In this document: positions 1 through 8,438 of the stretch, piece by piece | Numbering within the stretch: position 1 is the first letter of the stretch | Layout of the letters: the number at the start of each line of letters is the position of its first letter | Assembly (NCBI GenBank): GCA_964653595.1 | Contig: CAZZHH010000086.1 | Coordinates: 1 to 10,403, forward strand | Direction: 5' to 3' | Length of the DNA: 10,403 nucleotides | Source of the DNA: JBAXTE01 sp964653595 | GTDB lineage: Bacteria; Bacteroidota; Bacteroidia; Bacteroidales; WCHB1-69 | Translations under genes and position numbers: made by a program | Notes under the pieces: generated by a model | What the model saw: only the letters and a program-made list of their open reading frames with translations | Databases searched by the model: none | Told to the model about the DNA's origin: nothing

Positions 1-3000
1 TTTGAGTCAATGCGCCGGATGTGTACGTTGCTGCAGTATTTGCAATTGGAGTCCATGTTGAGAATGGAGAAACCGAAGATTCCCATCTAACAATAGTTCC
101 TGTGTGACCAGATAAAGTAAGTAATCCACTAGTACTACCTGTGCAAATGGTAGTTCCACCACTTACGGTTCCACCTACAGATGCAGGACTAATAGTCATA
201 TTAATTGCATTTGATGTAGCAGGATTTCCAGTAACGCAACTTGCATTGGAAGTCATGATACAAGTTACTATATCCCCATTTACTAAAGAAGAAGAAGCAT
301 ATGTAGAGGAAGATCCAACCACGGTAGCTCCGACTTTCCACTGATACGTTGGAGCTGCACCACCATTTGTTGGAGTTGCAGTGAATGTAACAGAAGTACC
401 TACGCAAGCAGGATTTGCTGAAGCAGAAATACTAACACTTGCAGGAGAAGCAGCAACAATAGTAGTAGCTAAAGTTTGAGCAGTTCCGTTACCACAAACA
501 TTAGAAGGAGTAACTTGAACGTTTCCAGAATTAGCACCAACAGTAACCGTAATAGAATTGGTTCCGTTACCAGCTAAAATAACCCAACCAGCAGGAACTG
601 TCCATGTATAAGTCACATTAGGCACATTTACCACGCTATAAGTCTCTGTAGATCCTTGACAAGTAGTTGTTGAGCCAGTAATTGCAGAAGGTTGTGAAGG
701 AACTCCCACATTAATAAAAGCAGTTTTTGTAAATGTATTATTTCCATTCGCATTTGTTGCTTTTAAGGTAACATCATAAACACCGAGTGTATTATAAACA
801 ACCGTTGGATGTCTCAATGTACTTGTAGCAGGTGTACCACCAGGGAATGTCCACAACCAAGATGTTGGAGTGTTAGTACTTGCATCTGTAAATGATACAG
901 AACCGCCAGCACACACTTGAGTTGTATTAGCAAAGAAGTTCGCTGCTGGAGCACAAGGAATGGTTATGGTTTTAACATAAGACTCAGGACCAGCGCCACA
1001 AGCGTTATTTGCGTGAACAGAAATATTTTCTACTCCTCCAGGACAAGCAAAACTTGCAGTAATAGCGTTGGTAGTTGCACCAGCAGTGATAGTAGCAAAT
1101 GAAGGAATAGTCCAAGTATAGCTTGTTGCACCTGCAACTGCAGACACAGAATAAGCAACTCCTGTTTGACCATTAGTCACATTTTGAGGACCAGTAATGG
1201 AGGACGGAGCCACAGGTAACAAATTAATGGTAAATGATTTTGCTGGAGAAACTACCCCTGTACCACATAAGTTTTCACCGAACACGGTTATACTTCCTGC
1301 AGTAGCTGTAGGAGCAATATCAACAGTAATTGAGTTAGTGTAATTACCTGAAACGATGGTTACTCCTGTTGGAACAGTCCAGTTGTAATATGTTGCATTA
1401 GCAATAGGAGGAACTGAATAAACAAGGCCAGTAGCGCCCTGACAAACAGAAGCAGGTCCTGTGATTGTTCCAGCTGCAGCAGGAATAGTAGAGCATGTTT
1501 GGCCTGTTACGTATATATCATCAATAAAAGTAGCTCTAAGAACATTAGTAGCACCACCATTCATAGATACGTTCGAAGTTTTTAACCACAATAGCATAAC
1601 GCTTGGCTGATTATCACACTCTGAAGGTAGTTGAACATTGTTTAATACTGCTTGAGTCCATCCGTTAACGGTGGTCATAGCAGGAACATTAGTAAGGAAA
1701 TTAAAATTGGCTCCTCCATCAGGTGAATAATAAACTGCAAAATCTCTAGGGGATGCGTTGTTATTTCCACTCTGTTTGGAAGACATTTTTAAGTTCGTAA
1801 ATCCCATCGTTGAAAATTCAACTGCCCAGTAATTATTGGTAGTATTAGGATCATCATTCCAACCAGTAGAACTTGCACATTTATCCAAACCGCCACCGGC
1901 ACCAACTGTAGTAAAAGTAGGAGCAGTAACATCCGCGATTACAGTAATTGTTTTAGTTAAGTTGGCTGCAACACCTCCGTCAGCAGTAGCATTAGCAGAT
2001 GTATTTGGGAAAGTCCAATACACAACATTCGATTGTGGAGATACTAAAATATATCCACCCTTGGTTTTTGAACCAGTACCATTAGCATTAGTTGAACTTA
2101 AAGAAACATCATATAATCCAGCTGTTGAATAAGTAACAGTTGGAGGATTTTGCGCGGTAGAAGAAACTGGAGATCCACTTGGGAAGGCCCATGACCATGA
2201 AGTTGGAGTCGGTCCACCAGTAGACTGATCAGTAAAACTAACGGTTGTTCCAGGAGTGATTTCCGTTTGACTTGCAAAGAAGTCAACGTCAGGGACATTG
2301 GTAGTTGGTTTGTCCAAACAGAATTCAGGCAATAGATAGAGAGAAATATTTTTACCATATTTAGCTTGGTAAGTAACCCAGTTAGCGCCATCTAAACAAT
2401 AAGTGGTGTTAATACGATCGGCAGCGCCAGTTGTTGCATAACATGCAAAAGTATCAAGACTAGCAACAGTAGGCAATTGGAATCCGGCAAAGAAGGTACT
2501 TCCAACAGCAGTTGGTTCAAAATCAATGTAATTTATCATTCCAGATTCAAGGTCTTTTACCAAAACATTCTTTTGACGTAAAATAGCACCAGGAACCCCA
2601 GCATTATTATCCCAAATTGTAAACGTTACATTTGTAGTTCCACCTACTACATTAGCTTCGGCAACCGCAACAGCTAATGATTTGACTTTTCCAGAAAGGT
2701 TACCAATGGTAAATTTATCGGCAAAAGCAGTAACGGTAGTATTTGTATAACCAGGAAGGAATCCCACAGAACCTGAAGGAGCTCTGAAATAGGTAACATC
2801 ATCATTATCATCGATATTAGAATCAAAACTACAATCGTAGAAAACATGAATATAATCCGTTTTAGTAGTAGAAACAGATCCATTTTGGTTTGTAACAGTT
2901 AAAGTAACAGGGTGATAACCTTGAGTATTATAAACAATATTTGTTGGATTTTGAGCAGTGGAAGTAGCTGGTGTAGCACCAGGGAAGCTCCACTCCCACG

Positions 3001-3901
3001 ATTGTGCGTATTGTGAAAGGTCAGCAAAGTTAACACTTTGACCAGGACTCACTTTTTTGCTCGTAGTTGCTTTAAAATCAGCAACGGGCATTTCGTTTCC
3101 TTGTGCAGTACCCAATAAGCAAACATCATCAATTTCCCAAGCATAACCCCAACCAGCGGAAGTTCCCATATCTTGGGTACTTCTAAACGTAAAACGAACT
3201 TTTACATTTGTCTTACCAGCTGCAGCACTGCTAATATCCAAATTTACAATATCAGGGTTAGGAGATGCATCGTTATTTGCATAATTACCGTTGATTATAT
3301 ATTTGGTAGAAGTAACAAAATTATCGGTACTAACATATACAAGAGTACTGTCGTAAAATTTCATATAATTTTGTTCAAACTTCAAATTAACGGTTCCAAA
3401 AGCAGTACAATTTTGACCAGTAGCCATAGTGATATTAGCCCATTGATTATCATTTGCAGCACCTAGAGCATCCGAATCGAATAAGGCATAATTTCCACCC
3501 GAAGTGGAACTAATTCTCCCCATTGAACCGCTATAAGTACCTGTAGGCGCAGCTGCTGTAATAGCCCAATTGTCTGTATATCCTCCCGAAGTAGTTAAAG
3601 CCCAATTGGCAGGTGTTGAGAAGTTATCGCACCAAATGGTAGTAGGTGCCACACCAGGCATGACTGTAATATACCCAATTTTCTCTTGACTTTGTGTTCC
3701 AGCAAGAGCAGTATATGTGGTTAATTTTACTTTAAAAGTCCCCTGTGTATTATATACGATACCAGCTGGATTTTGGACAGTGGAAGTAGCAGGAGTGCCA
3801 CCTTCAAATTCCCAAGCCCAAGATGTTGCACTTGCAGTAAGGTCGGTAAAGTTAACCGAGCTACCTGCGTACAAGGTAGTAGGAGTACCATAAAAGTCTG
3901 G
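1..3901 (-). other. PKD / jelly-roll / Ig-like repeat tail of the protease
   Basis: Four PKD domains share the pattern SWxWxF-G-P-TxQNP-xVYNTxGxYxVxL: 3662-3901, 2843-3088, 2039-2296 and 704-946. Between PKD 1 and PKD 2, and again after PKD 3, lie jelly-roll domains of the kind found between PKD units in Bacteroidota exoproteins (ends WEIDDVCLLG and FIDDIYVTGQTC). From about 1485 down to 450 come three diverged Ig/PKD-like repeats of the type ITGPxxVCxGxTxxYSVxxxxxATxYxW, with PKD 4 set between the second and third. Next is an Ig-like unit containing YQWKVGATVVG (about 450-200). The last visible module has the signature GTIVRWESS...TYTSGALTQ (about 195-1) and continues out of the window. Such modules act as spacers or as substrate- and surface-binding domains; their target is not predictable here. 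Confidence 0.75.
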
Positions 3902-3910
3902 GAAACCACC

Positions 3911-4735
3911 ATAAGGATCGTATCCGTTAACAATGGTAGAGCCAGTAGTTGTAGGATCTAGCCATGGTTTTAACTGTTTGTCGCTGGTAGTTCCTGCTTG
4001 ATCCCAGTGATACCAGAACTTACCATAGATATTAGTTCCCAATTTATTAGTACAACTAGAATTACCACCAGATAATGTACCGGTAACTAATTTTGCTTGA
4101 TTGAAAAGAGGAGATCCAGAGGAGCCACCTTCAGTAACACCATGACCATTTGGAGTTTGAACCCAAGTAACATTCCATCCTGAATTTGTTACAGCAGTAG
4201 CACCAGCACCGCCATTAAAATAAGAAGTGGTTGCTGATGAAGTGTATGTAGAAATTTTCTTAACATCCCCAGCAGGATGATGAATACCTACCCCACTAGT
4301 AGCAGCAGTATTGGTACGATTCCACCCATTATAATAAGGTCCATAAGATTGAGGTGGAGCAGTATTTAACAACAGAAGTGTAAAATCGGAACCACCATTA
4401 ATTGGACTATTTGCTTTAAGAACGCAACCTGTTATCGTTTTATAAGATGGATTAGTAGATCCATCACAAACAGCTTTTTCATAGTTAAAATAAAATTGCC
4501 ATTGAAGTAAATCAGCAGCGGAAGCATATGGAGTGCCATCATCGGGCATGCCATAACAGTGATCGGCTGTTAAAAAGTATGGAGTTCCACTATTGTTGGC
4601 AGTGTTGATAAGAGTTCCTGAACAGAAACCGTAACTTGTTCCACTTTTAATATAAATTTCGGCTACCCCTTTCTTTTGAGTCTGCCAGTTAGTTCCTTCG
4701 GAACAATTTACATCTACTTCGCAAGTGTCAGAAGC
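3911..4735 (-). other. Trypsin-like catalytic domain of the protease (triad H289, D347, S436)
   Basis: Numbering counts the amber codon as residue 120. The triad is visible as LTADHC (His289), GGSDFTLL (Asp347) and GGSSGSPLF (Ser436). Cysteines at 235, 241, 268, 290, 320 and 458 match, by spacing, the six cysteines that form three disulfides in Achromobacter lysyl endopeptidase (known family; alignment from memory). GVGIHHPAGDVKKIS and WLDPTTTGSTIVNGYDP are further family signatures. Three specificity or rate residues differ: the Lys-binding S1 aspartate position appears to be Asn465 (in TNIYGKF), the accessory His position appears to be Ser452 (GTLSGG), and the accessory Trp position is not Trp (SYFNGGAG). 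The active-site fold therefore looks intact, but strict lysine specificity is doubtful. Confidence 0.85.
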
Positions 4736-5065
4736 TCCAAAAGCGGGAGCCTTAGAAGCATCATATTGCCATAATAAAGGAATTTCTTTATATACATATG
4801 AAATCTCTTTAATGCTAATTACAGGACCGTTGTTCCCATTGATTGGATTATGATCCGAAGTAATTCTATTACCGTTTACGGTACCACGAATGGGTGCATT
4901 AGGATCTTTTTTGAGTCTAGTTTGAGTAGGCGCATTGTACTCTAAATATACAGTTTCGCCTTGTATTAACTCGGTAGAAAATTTTCGAGAAGCAGGGTTA
5001 TTTGCACTTGTAAAAGCACCTATAATCTGAGAGCGTGCTTCATTATAAAGATACAATTTACCTCC

Positions 5066-5068
5066 CTA
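5066..5068 (-). other. In-frame amber codon (TAG), codon 120 of the protease frame
   Basis: The minus-strand context is CCT TAG GGA GGT AAA TTG. Translation resumes in the same frame as GGKLYLYN, which continues the propeptide motif without a missing or extra base. A single substitution from CAG, GAG or AAG would explain it. GGGAGGT immediately follows, with TTG (5056-5054) three bases further on. The first in-frame ATG after the stop is at 4549-4547 (residue 293), already past the catalytic His289. Confidence 0.85.
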
Positions 5069-5425
5069 AGGGATGTAAAAGTCATCGTAATAAACAGCAA
5101 TTGCAATTGCTCCGGGGGAAGACAATTTCAATCGCCAAGTTTTGCTACCGTCAGGCATGGTAGTCCAAGTCCCAGAATTGAACATATTTAATCCAACTGG
5201 CACGGATCTACCGACCCATTCGGGACCGGGTTTATTTGCATCTTCAACAAGAGCTCTATCTACGTCGATGCTAGGTAAAATTCTGGCATCAATCACATTG
5301 TTAATCTGTGATTTGTAAACAAAACTTCTTGGAATTCCGCCTTCACTAGGTTGCGAGAATGCAACACTCACGTTCATCAATATGGCTAAAATGCACATTG
5401 TAAACAGTAAAAACACTTTCTTCAT
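5066..5425 (-). CDS. N-terminal fragment of the protease: signal peptide plus half of the propeptide, ending at the amber codon
   Basis: This is what normal decoding of the protease start would yield: 119 residues. Lysines at 2 and 3 and a hydrophobic core (FLLFTMCILAILMNVSVAF) form a clear Sec signal peptide, with cleavage likely near FSQ-PSEGG (about residue 25). The rest is the N-terminal propeptide of lysyl-endopeptidase-like proteases, with RSFVYKS near residue 33 and the beta-strand run WRLKLSSPGAIAIAVYYDDF just before the stop. It contains no catalytic residue, so alone it would be a secreted dead fragment. The ATG is preceded by an AT-rich leader without Shine-Dalgarno, normal for Bacteroidota, and no better start is visible. 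An automatic annotation would probably call it a small hypothetical protein, but the in-frame continuation shows that it is the head of the large protease. Confidence 0.85.
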   Translation of the reverse strand: MKKVFLLFTMCILAILMNVSVAFSQPSEGGIPRSFVYKSQINNVIDARILPSIDVDRALVEDANKPGPEWVGRSVPVGLNMFNSGTWTTMPDGSKTWRLKLSSPGAIAIAVYYDDFYIP

Positions 5426-6053
5426 AAATTAAGTTTATTGATTTTTATATTGGTTACATTAATTAATGGTAACAACATGAAAGTTGAACACAAAAAAATT
5501 ATTTTTGAAGATTCTACTACACCTAATAGCACAATCAAACTGTCGAAAAAAATACTAATTTCTGTACAAATTCGCCCAAATTTGTAACTTATACATTACA
5601 CCCCCATTTCTTTTTAGATTAACAGATCCTATTTTCTCAACTTTCAATATTTAAATTAATCCCCAAAAATTTAAATAGTAATACAATCGACAAATATACT
5701 TATAATTATTTAATTAAATAACGAATTTACTATTTAGAAAATATCCAATTTAAAAATTTTAGTTTTTTCAAAATAGAAGATTTTCAAGTCGTTTTTGAAA
5801 ATAAAACAAAATTTCCAAAAATGAGTTTACACATATTTAACTCTTTTGACTCGAAAAAAAAGTGAAAAAAAATGCATTTTTTTAAGTTTTTTAAGATTTG
5901 ACAAAGAACAATATTTTCAAATCTAAAAAGTATGAATATCAGGACGACTTATCTAATAATTAGTTTAGAAATACATTAGACCTTTTAAACTATTGCTGTA
6001 CACAAACTAGGTAAATAAACAAAATGAGTTTAGTAAATGTTATTCAATAAAAA
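5426..6053. other. Non-coding AT-rich divergent intergenic region
   Basis: This spacer separates the minus-strand protease from the plus-strand methionine sulfoxide reductase gene and must hold both promoters. I see no gene, RNA or repeat that I can support. On the minus strand TATATTTG (5698-5691) matches the Bacteroidota -7 consensus TAnnTTTG, but no TTG lies at the usual upstream distance, so it is only a half-site. Homopolymer A and T runs are dense, especially 5750-5900. A 9-codon mini-ORF (ATG at 6024, stop at 6048-6050) precedes the msr start; it has no supporting features. Confidence 0.6.
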
Positions 6054-6989
6054 ATGAGATACAATATTATAACCATTCTATTTTTTTGGATTGTATTCAC
6101 AAGCTGCAATTCGAATAAACCAAATACGACTACAAACATGAAATTTAAAACATTATCAGAAGAAGAAGAGCGGGTAATCATACATAAAGGGACTGAATTG
6201 CCATTTTCGGGAGAATATTTAACCTTAAAAGAAGATGGCACATTTATTTGCAAACGATGTGGCAATGCATTGTTTTCGTCAGCAAGCAAATTCGATTCGC
6301 ACTGTGGATGGCCAAGTTTTGACGATGCAACAAAAGGAGCGGTGAAAGAAATCTTAGATAAAGATGGAATAAGAACAGAAATTGTATGTGCTCAATGTGG
6401 AGCTCACCTAGGCCATGTTTTTGATGGAGAAGGGTTCACCCCTAAAAATCGCCGTCATTGCGTAAACTCCATTTCATTAGAATTCAAACCTAAAGAGATG
6501 CCTTTAAATTACGATACCATTTATTTTGGAGCAGGGTGTTTTTGGGGTGTAGAATTTTATTTACAGAAAGCTACAGGAGTTATAAGTACAGAAGTAGGAT
6601 ACATGGGAGGAGATACCAAAAATCCGACATACGAGGACGTGTGCACTGATGAAAGTGGACATGCAGAAGTGGTTAAAGTTGTTTTTGATACTACCATTAC
6701 TTCTGCTGAGACACTGACAAAATTATTTTTCGAGATCCATGACTTCACACAAGTAAACAGACAGGGACCAGATATTGGTTCACAATATAGATCTGAAGTT
6801 TTTTTCACCAAAGAGAATCAAAAAAACACAACGCTAGAACTTTTAAAAATTCTCTTAGAAAAAGGGTACAAACCATCTACAAAAATAACGGAAGCTAAAG
6901 AATTTTGGAAAGCAGAAGGATATCATCAAAATTATTACAATAAAAAGAGAGGGCAACCTTATTGCCATATAAGGAGAAAAATTTTTTAA
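6054..6989 (+). CDS. msrBA: Bifunctional peptide-methionine sulfoxide reductase, MsrB-MsrA fusion, predicted lipoprotein
   Basis: This enzyme reduces both epimers of methionine sulfoxide in oxidised proteins: MsrB the R form, MsrA the S form. The 311 residues begin with a lipoprotein-type signal (hydrophobic 5-15, lipobox FTSC with Cys18), so the enzyme is probably exported and membrane-anchored in the periplasm. The MsrB half (about 31-147) has zinc-site pairs CKRC (66, 69) and CAQC (112, 115), putative resolving Cys84 in HCGWPSF and catalytic Cys136 in RRHCVNSISLEF. The MsrA half (about 152-311) has catalytic Cys162 in GAGCFWGVE, the NRQGPDIGSQYRSEVF motif (235-250) and putative resolving Cys304 in GQPYCH. 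All expected catalytic residues are present and the length is normal for a fusion. Met29 could be a cytosolic start, but the in-frame lipobox favours 6054. The leader is A-rich (AATAAAAAATG) without Shine-Dalgarno. The gene stands alone, with no visible partner for electron delivery. Confidence 0.96.
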   Translation: MRYNIITILFFWIVFTSCNSNKPNTTTNMKFKTLSEEEERVIIHKGTELPFSGEYLTLKEDGTFICKRCGNALFSSASKFDSHCGWPSFDDATKGAVKEILDKDGIRTEIVCAQCGAHLGHVFDGEGFTPKNRRHCVNSISLEFKPKEMPLNYDTIYFGAGCFWGVEFYLQKATGVISTEVGYMGGDTKNPTYEDVCTDESGHAEVVKVVFDTTITSAETLTKLFFEIHDFTQVNRQGPDIGSQYRSEVFFTKENQKNTTLELLKILLEKGYKPSTKITEAKEFWKAEGYHQNYYNKKRGQPYCHIRRKIF

Positions 6990-7105
6990 AATCAATAATA
7001 GATGTGCTTTTGGACGGTGCAAAACTATTTTTTATTTAAAAATTTTCCATTCTCAATATTTAAGAATATATTATATGTTGAACCAATATTTTTATAAGTT
7101 TCACC
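6990..7105. other. Short AT-rich spacer between convergent genes
   Basis: The msr fusion and the RHS remnant converge here. AAAAATTTTTTAAAA across the msr stop codon is weakly self-complementary but has no GC stem, so I do not call a terminator. Confidence 0.4.
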
Positions 7106-7804
7106 TCATGCAGTTGTTGTTTGTGCATTGCCTGGTTTCCATATTTTGGCAGTTGGATCTCCATTTGCTGGCTCATACCAATCTGGATTCCCCTCGCTTC
7201 TTCCATCCGGATCAATAAGTTTTATCGGATTATTAAAGCAATACCTATACGGAGTCCAACCTGGGGCATCCTCTGCGAGTGGATCAACACTCAACCAAAC
7301 ACTCACATCGCTCATATAATATCTAGCCCCGAAGTACGAATAACTGGTCTCCTCATCCTTCTCCTTCCCACTAAACTTGTAAGGAGTGTAGTAATTAGCC
7401 GTGGATCGCTGTTCCACGAAGAGTTGCTCATAAAATGTATTATGATTTAAAGGTATTCGCGAGCTCACCGCCAAAGGGCGGTTCGGTTCGCCGAAGGGCA
7501 AATATTGAAGGTGTTGTGAAGCGTACCCATTGCGGTCTGTAATGAACGAGGAGCTTCCGATGTGGTCGGAGTGGTAGAAATAGACCTCCTTTTCAGGTTC
7601 ATCCATTTCAGACAATGGTGTTACACATTGAATAGTTTTGCCATAATTGGTGTAACTCACCACCTCTCCATCGGGATAGGTGATGTTTTGTAAACGGTTC
7701 CAACTGTCGTACGTCCAATTCATTGCAAAAGAATAAGTTTCTCCACCAGGCACCACAAAGGTATGAATATTTCCGATAAGTTCACTGAGTTTTTCGGTAT
7801 CCAC
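7106..7804 (-). pseudogene. Truncated RHS/YD-repeat protein: C-terminal core-domain remnant
   Basis: RHS proteins are large shells, usually well over 1000 residues, that encapsulate a variable C-terminal toxin or surface domain. Only 232 residues remain. Visible parts are one YD repeat (WTYDSWNRLQNITYPDGEVV, 30-49), the RHS-associated core (YFYHSDHIGSSSFITD 75-90, YKFSGKEKDEETSYSYFGARYY 142-163, WLSVDPLAEDAPGW 170-183, NNPIKLIDPDG 191-201) and a 31-residue tail containing NPDWYEPANGD. The only candidate start is GTG at 7804; the frame is open upstream only to a TAA at 7852-7850 and holds no ATG there, so the 5' part is lost. The YD repeat jumps to the core within about 25 residues (50-74), where intact homologues have much longer sequence, suggesting an internal deletion as well. 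Residues 107-126 are an insertion (separate entry). The tail is too short for a toxin, and no immunity gene follows. The stretch is visibly richer in GC than its flanks, consistent with transfer. Confidence 0.85.
7427..7486 (-). repeat. 60-bp in-frame palindromic insert within the RHS core
   Basis: The conserved core motif FGE-QLFVEQR is split after FGE by 20 residues beginning PNRPLAVSSRIP (107-126), encoded by exactly 60 bp. The GC-rich end of the insert and its junction contain two adjacent perfect hairpins: ACCGCC-AAAG-GGCGGT (7467-7482) and TTCGG-TTCG-CCGAA (7482-7495); the second crosses the junction. A SacI-type palindrome GAGCTC (7461-7466) lies next to them. The organisation resembles small palindromic elements that insert in frame into genes, such as Rickettsia RPEs; the comparison is by form only. 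The insert boundary is inferred from the expected RHS motif, so it is uncertain by a few bases. Confidence 0.5.
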
Positions 7805-8038
7805 TTGTCCTATTTTTTCATTAATCCCTATAAAAAAAGCTATCCTATTTTATTATTGAAAAATCAAACTTAAAATTCCTTGAATTGATCATTTCAATAT
7901 TTAACAAACAACAATAGTCTAAATTATGCTACCCACAAAATATACATAAACAATTGACTTACAGATATATAAATCAGTTCAAATTACTCAATAAACAAAT
8001 TTTAATCTAATTTACGATTGTTAATCCCAAAATCTTTA

Positions 8039-8070
8039 TTGACAACCGACTGTTAATTATCGTATATTTG
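8039..8070 (+). promoter_or_regulatory. Candidate Bacteroidota sigma-A-type promoter
   Basis: TTG (8039-8041) is followed after 21 bases by TATATTTG (8063-8070), matching the Bacteroidota consensus TTG / TAnnTTTG with acceptable spacing. If used, transcription would start near 8077 and leave a leader of about 535 nt before the adhesin ATG. In DNA this AT-rich a chance match is possible. Confidence 0.3.
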
Positions 8071-8438
8071 TTTTTATAATTTTTTATTATTAATAACTTA
8101 ATATAATTTTAATATTAAATCTTATTTAACAAGCAAAAAAATTAGTTATATCTTAGATTTTGATTTAAATAAAAAAATTGTAACACAAAAATTAGGGTTT
8201 TAAAAGACATTTAGAGAAAATATTCAAAATTATATTTTTTTTAAATGAAAAAGAAAAGGGCATTTTAGTACAAACAAAAGTATTAACATTAAATTAACCT
8301 TTTAAAAATAAATTTAAGTATTCTGGAATAAATTATCCCTTCGAAAGAAGCAATTTAAAATCAGAATTTTCATTTAAAAATATTAAAAAATATTTCAAAG
8401 CCTGATCTTAGAAAAAATTCAAGAACAACATTCTTCAC

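Larger units (their letters stand above)
1..5425 (-). pseudogene. Secreted S1 (lysyl-endopeptidase-like) protease with PKD tail, interrupted by one in-frame TAG; C-terminus off window
   Basis: One reading frame runs from ATG at 5425-5423 to the window edge (1808 codons seen) with a single stop, TAG at codon 120 (5068-5066). Order: signal peptide (residues 1-25), propeptide (about 26-230), trypsin-like catalytic domain (about 231-505), PKD 1 (509-588), a jelly-roll ending in WEIDDV (about 594-775), PKD 2 (780-861), an unassigned beta-rich domain (about 862-1043), PKD 3 (1044-1129), a second jelly-roll ending in FIDDI (about 1131-1311), then Ig/PKD-like repeats including PKD 4 (1494-1574). The family comprises exported endopeptidases, and in Bacteroidota such proteins usually leave by type IX secretion; the sorting domain would lie beyond position 1. 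The TAG sits inside the conserved propeptide motif IP-x-GGKLYLYN, where relatives have one ordinary residue. This is either a recent nonsense mutation, readthrough/recoding or a base-call error. Everything downstream looks selected, so I call it an interrupted gene rather than an old pseudogene. Confidence 0.8.

Noticed and set aside
141..3961. Several 60-98 codon ORFs in other frames across the protease tail, on both strands
   Set aside because: They are Ser/Thr/Val/Leu-rich shadows of the repetitive PKD-coding frame and have no domain, leader or start context.
1..5065. Frameshift as the cause of the interruption
   Set aside because: The codon phase is identical before and after the stop and at the window edge (codon CAA at 2-4), so no net shift occurs.
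5060..5075. Selenocysteine or pyrrolysine insertion at the internal stop
   Set aside because: The codon is TAG, not TGA, which excludes selenocysteine. Relatives have ordinary residues here, and nothing in the window suggests a pyrrolysine system.
5066..5425. A separate 119-residue exported protein gene
   Set aside because: The sequence after its stop continues the same propeptide motif in the same frame, so it is the head of the protease and not an independent gene.
5760..5810. Imperfect palindrome TTTTCAAAA...TTTTGAAAA
   Set aside because: Low-complexity arms about 23 bp apart in very AT-rich DNA; likely chance.
6024..6050. Leader peptide ORF (8 residues) upstream of msrBA
   Set aside because: Too short, with no attenuator-like hairpin or regulatory codon run; expected by chance.
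6557..6811. Minus-strand 84-codon ORF inside the msr fusion (also 6044-6289)
   Set aside because: Antisense to clearly conserved MsrB/MsrA sequence; no independent support.
6978..6993. Terminator after msrBA
   Set aside because: Only an A/T self-complementary run without a GC stem; ordinary for this composition.
7121..7450. Plus-strand ORFs opposite the RHS remnant
   Set aside because: The minus frame encodes unmistakable RHS core motifs; the plus frames are shadows.
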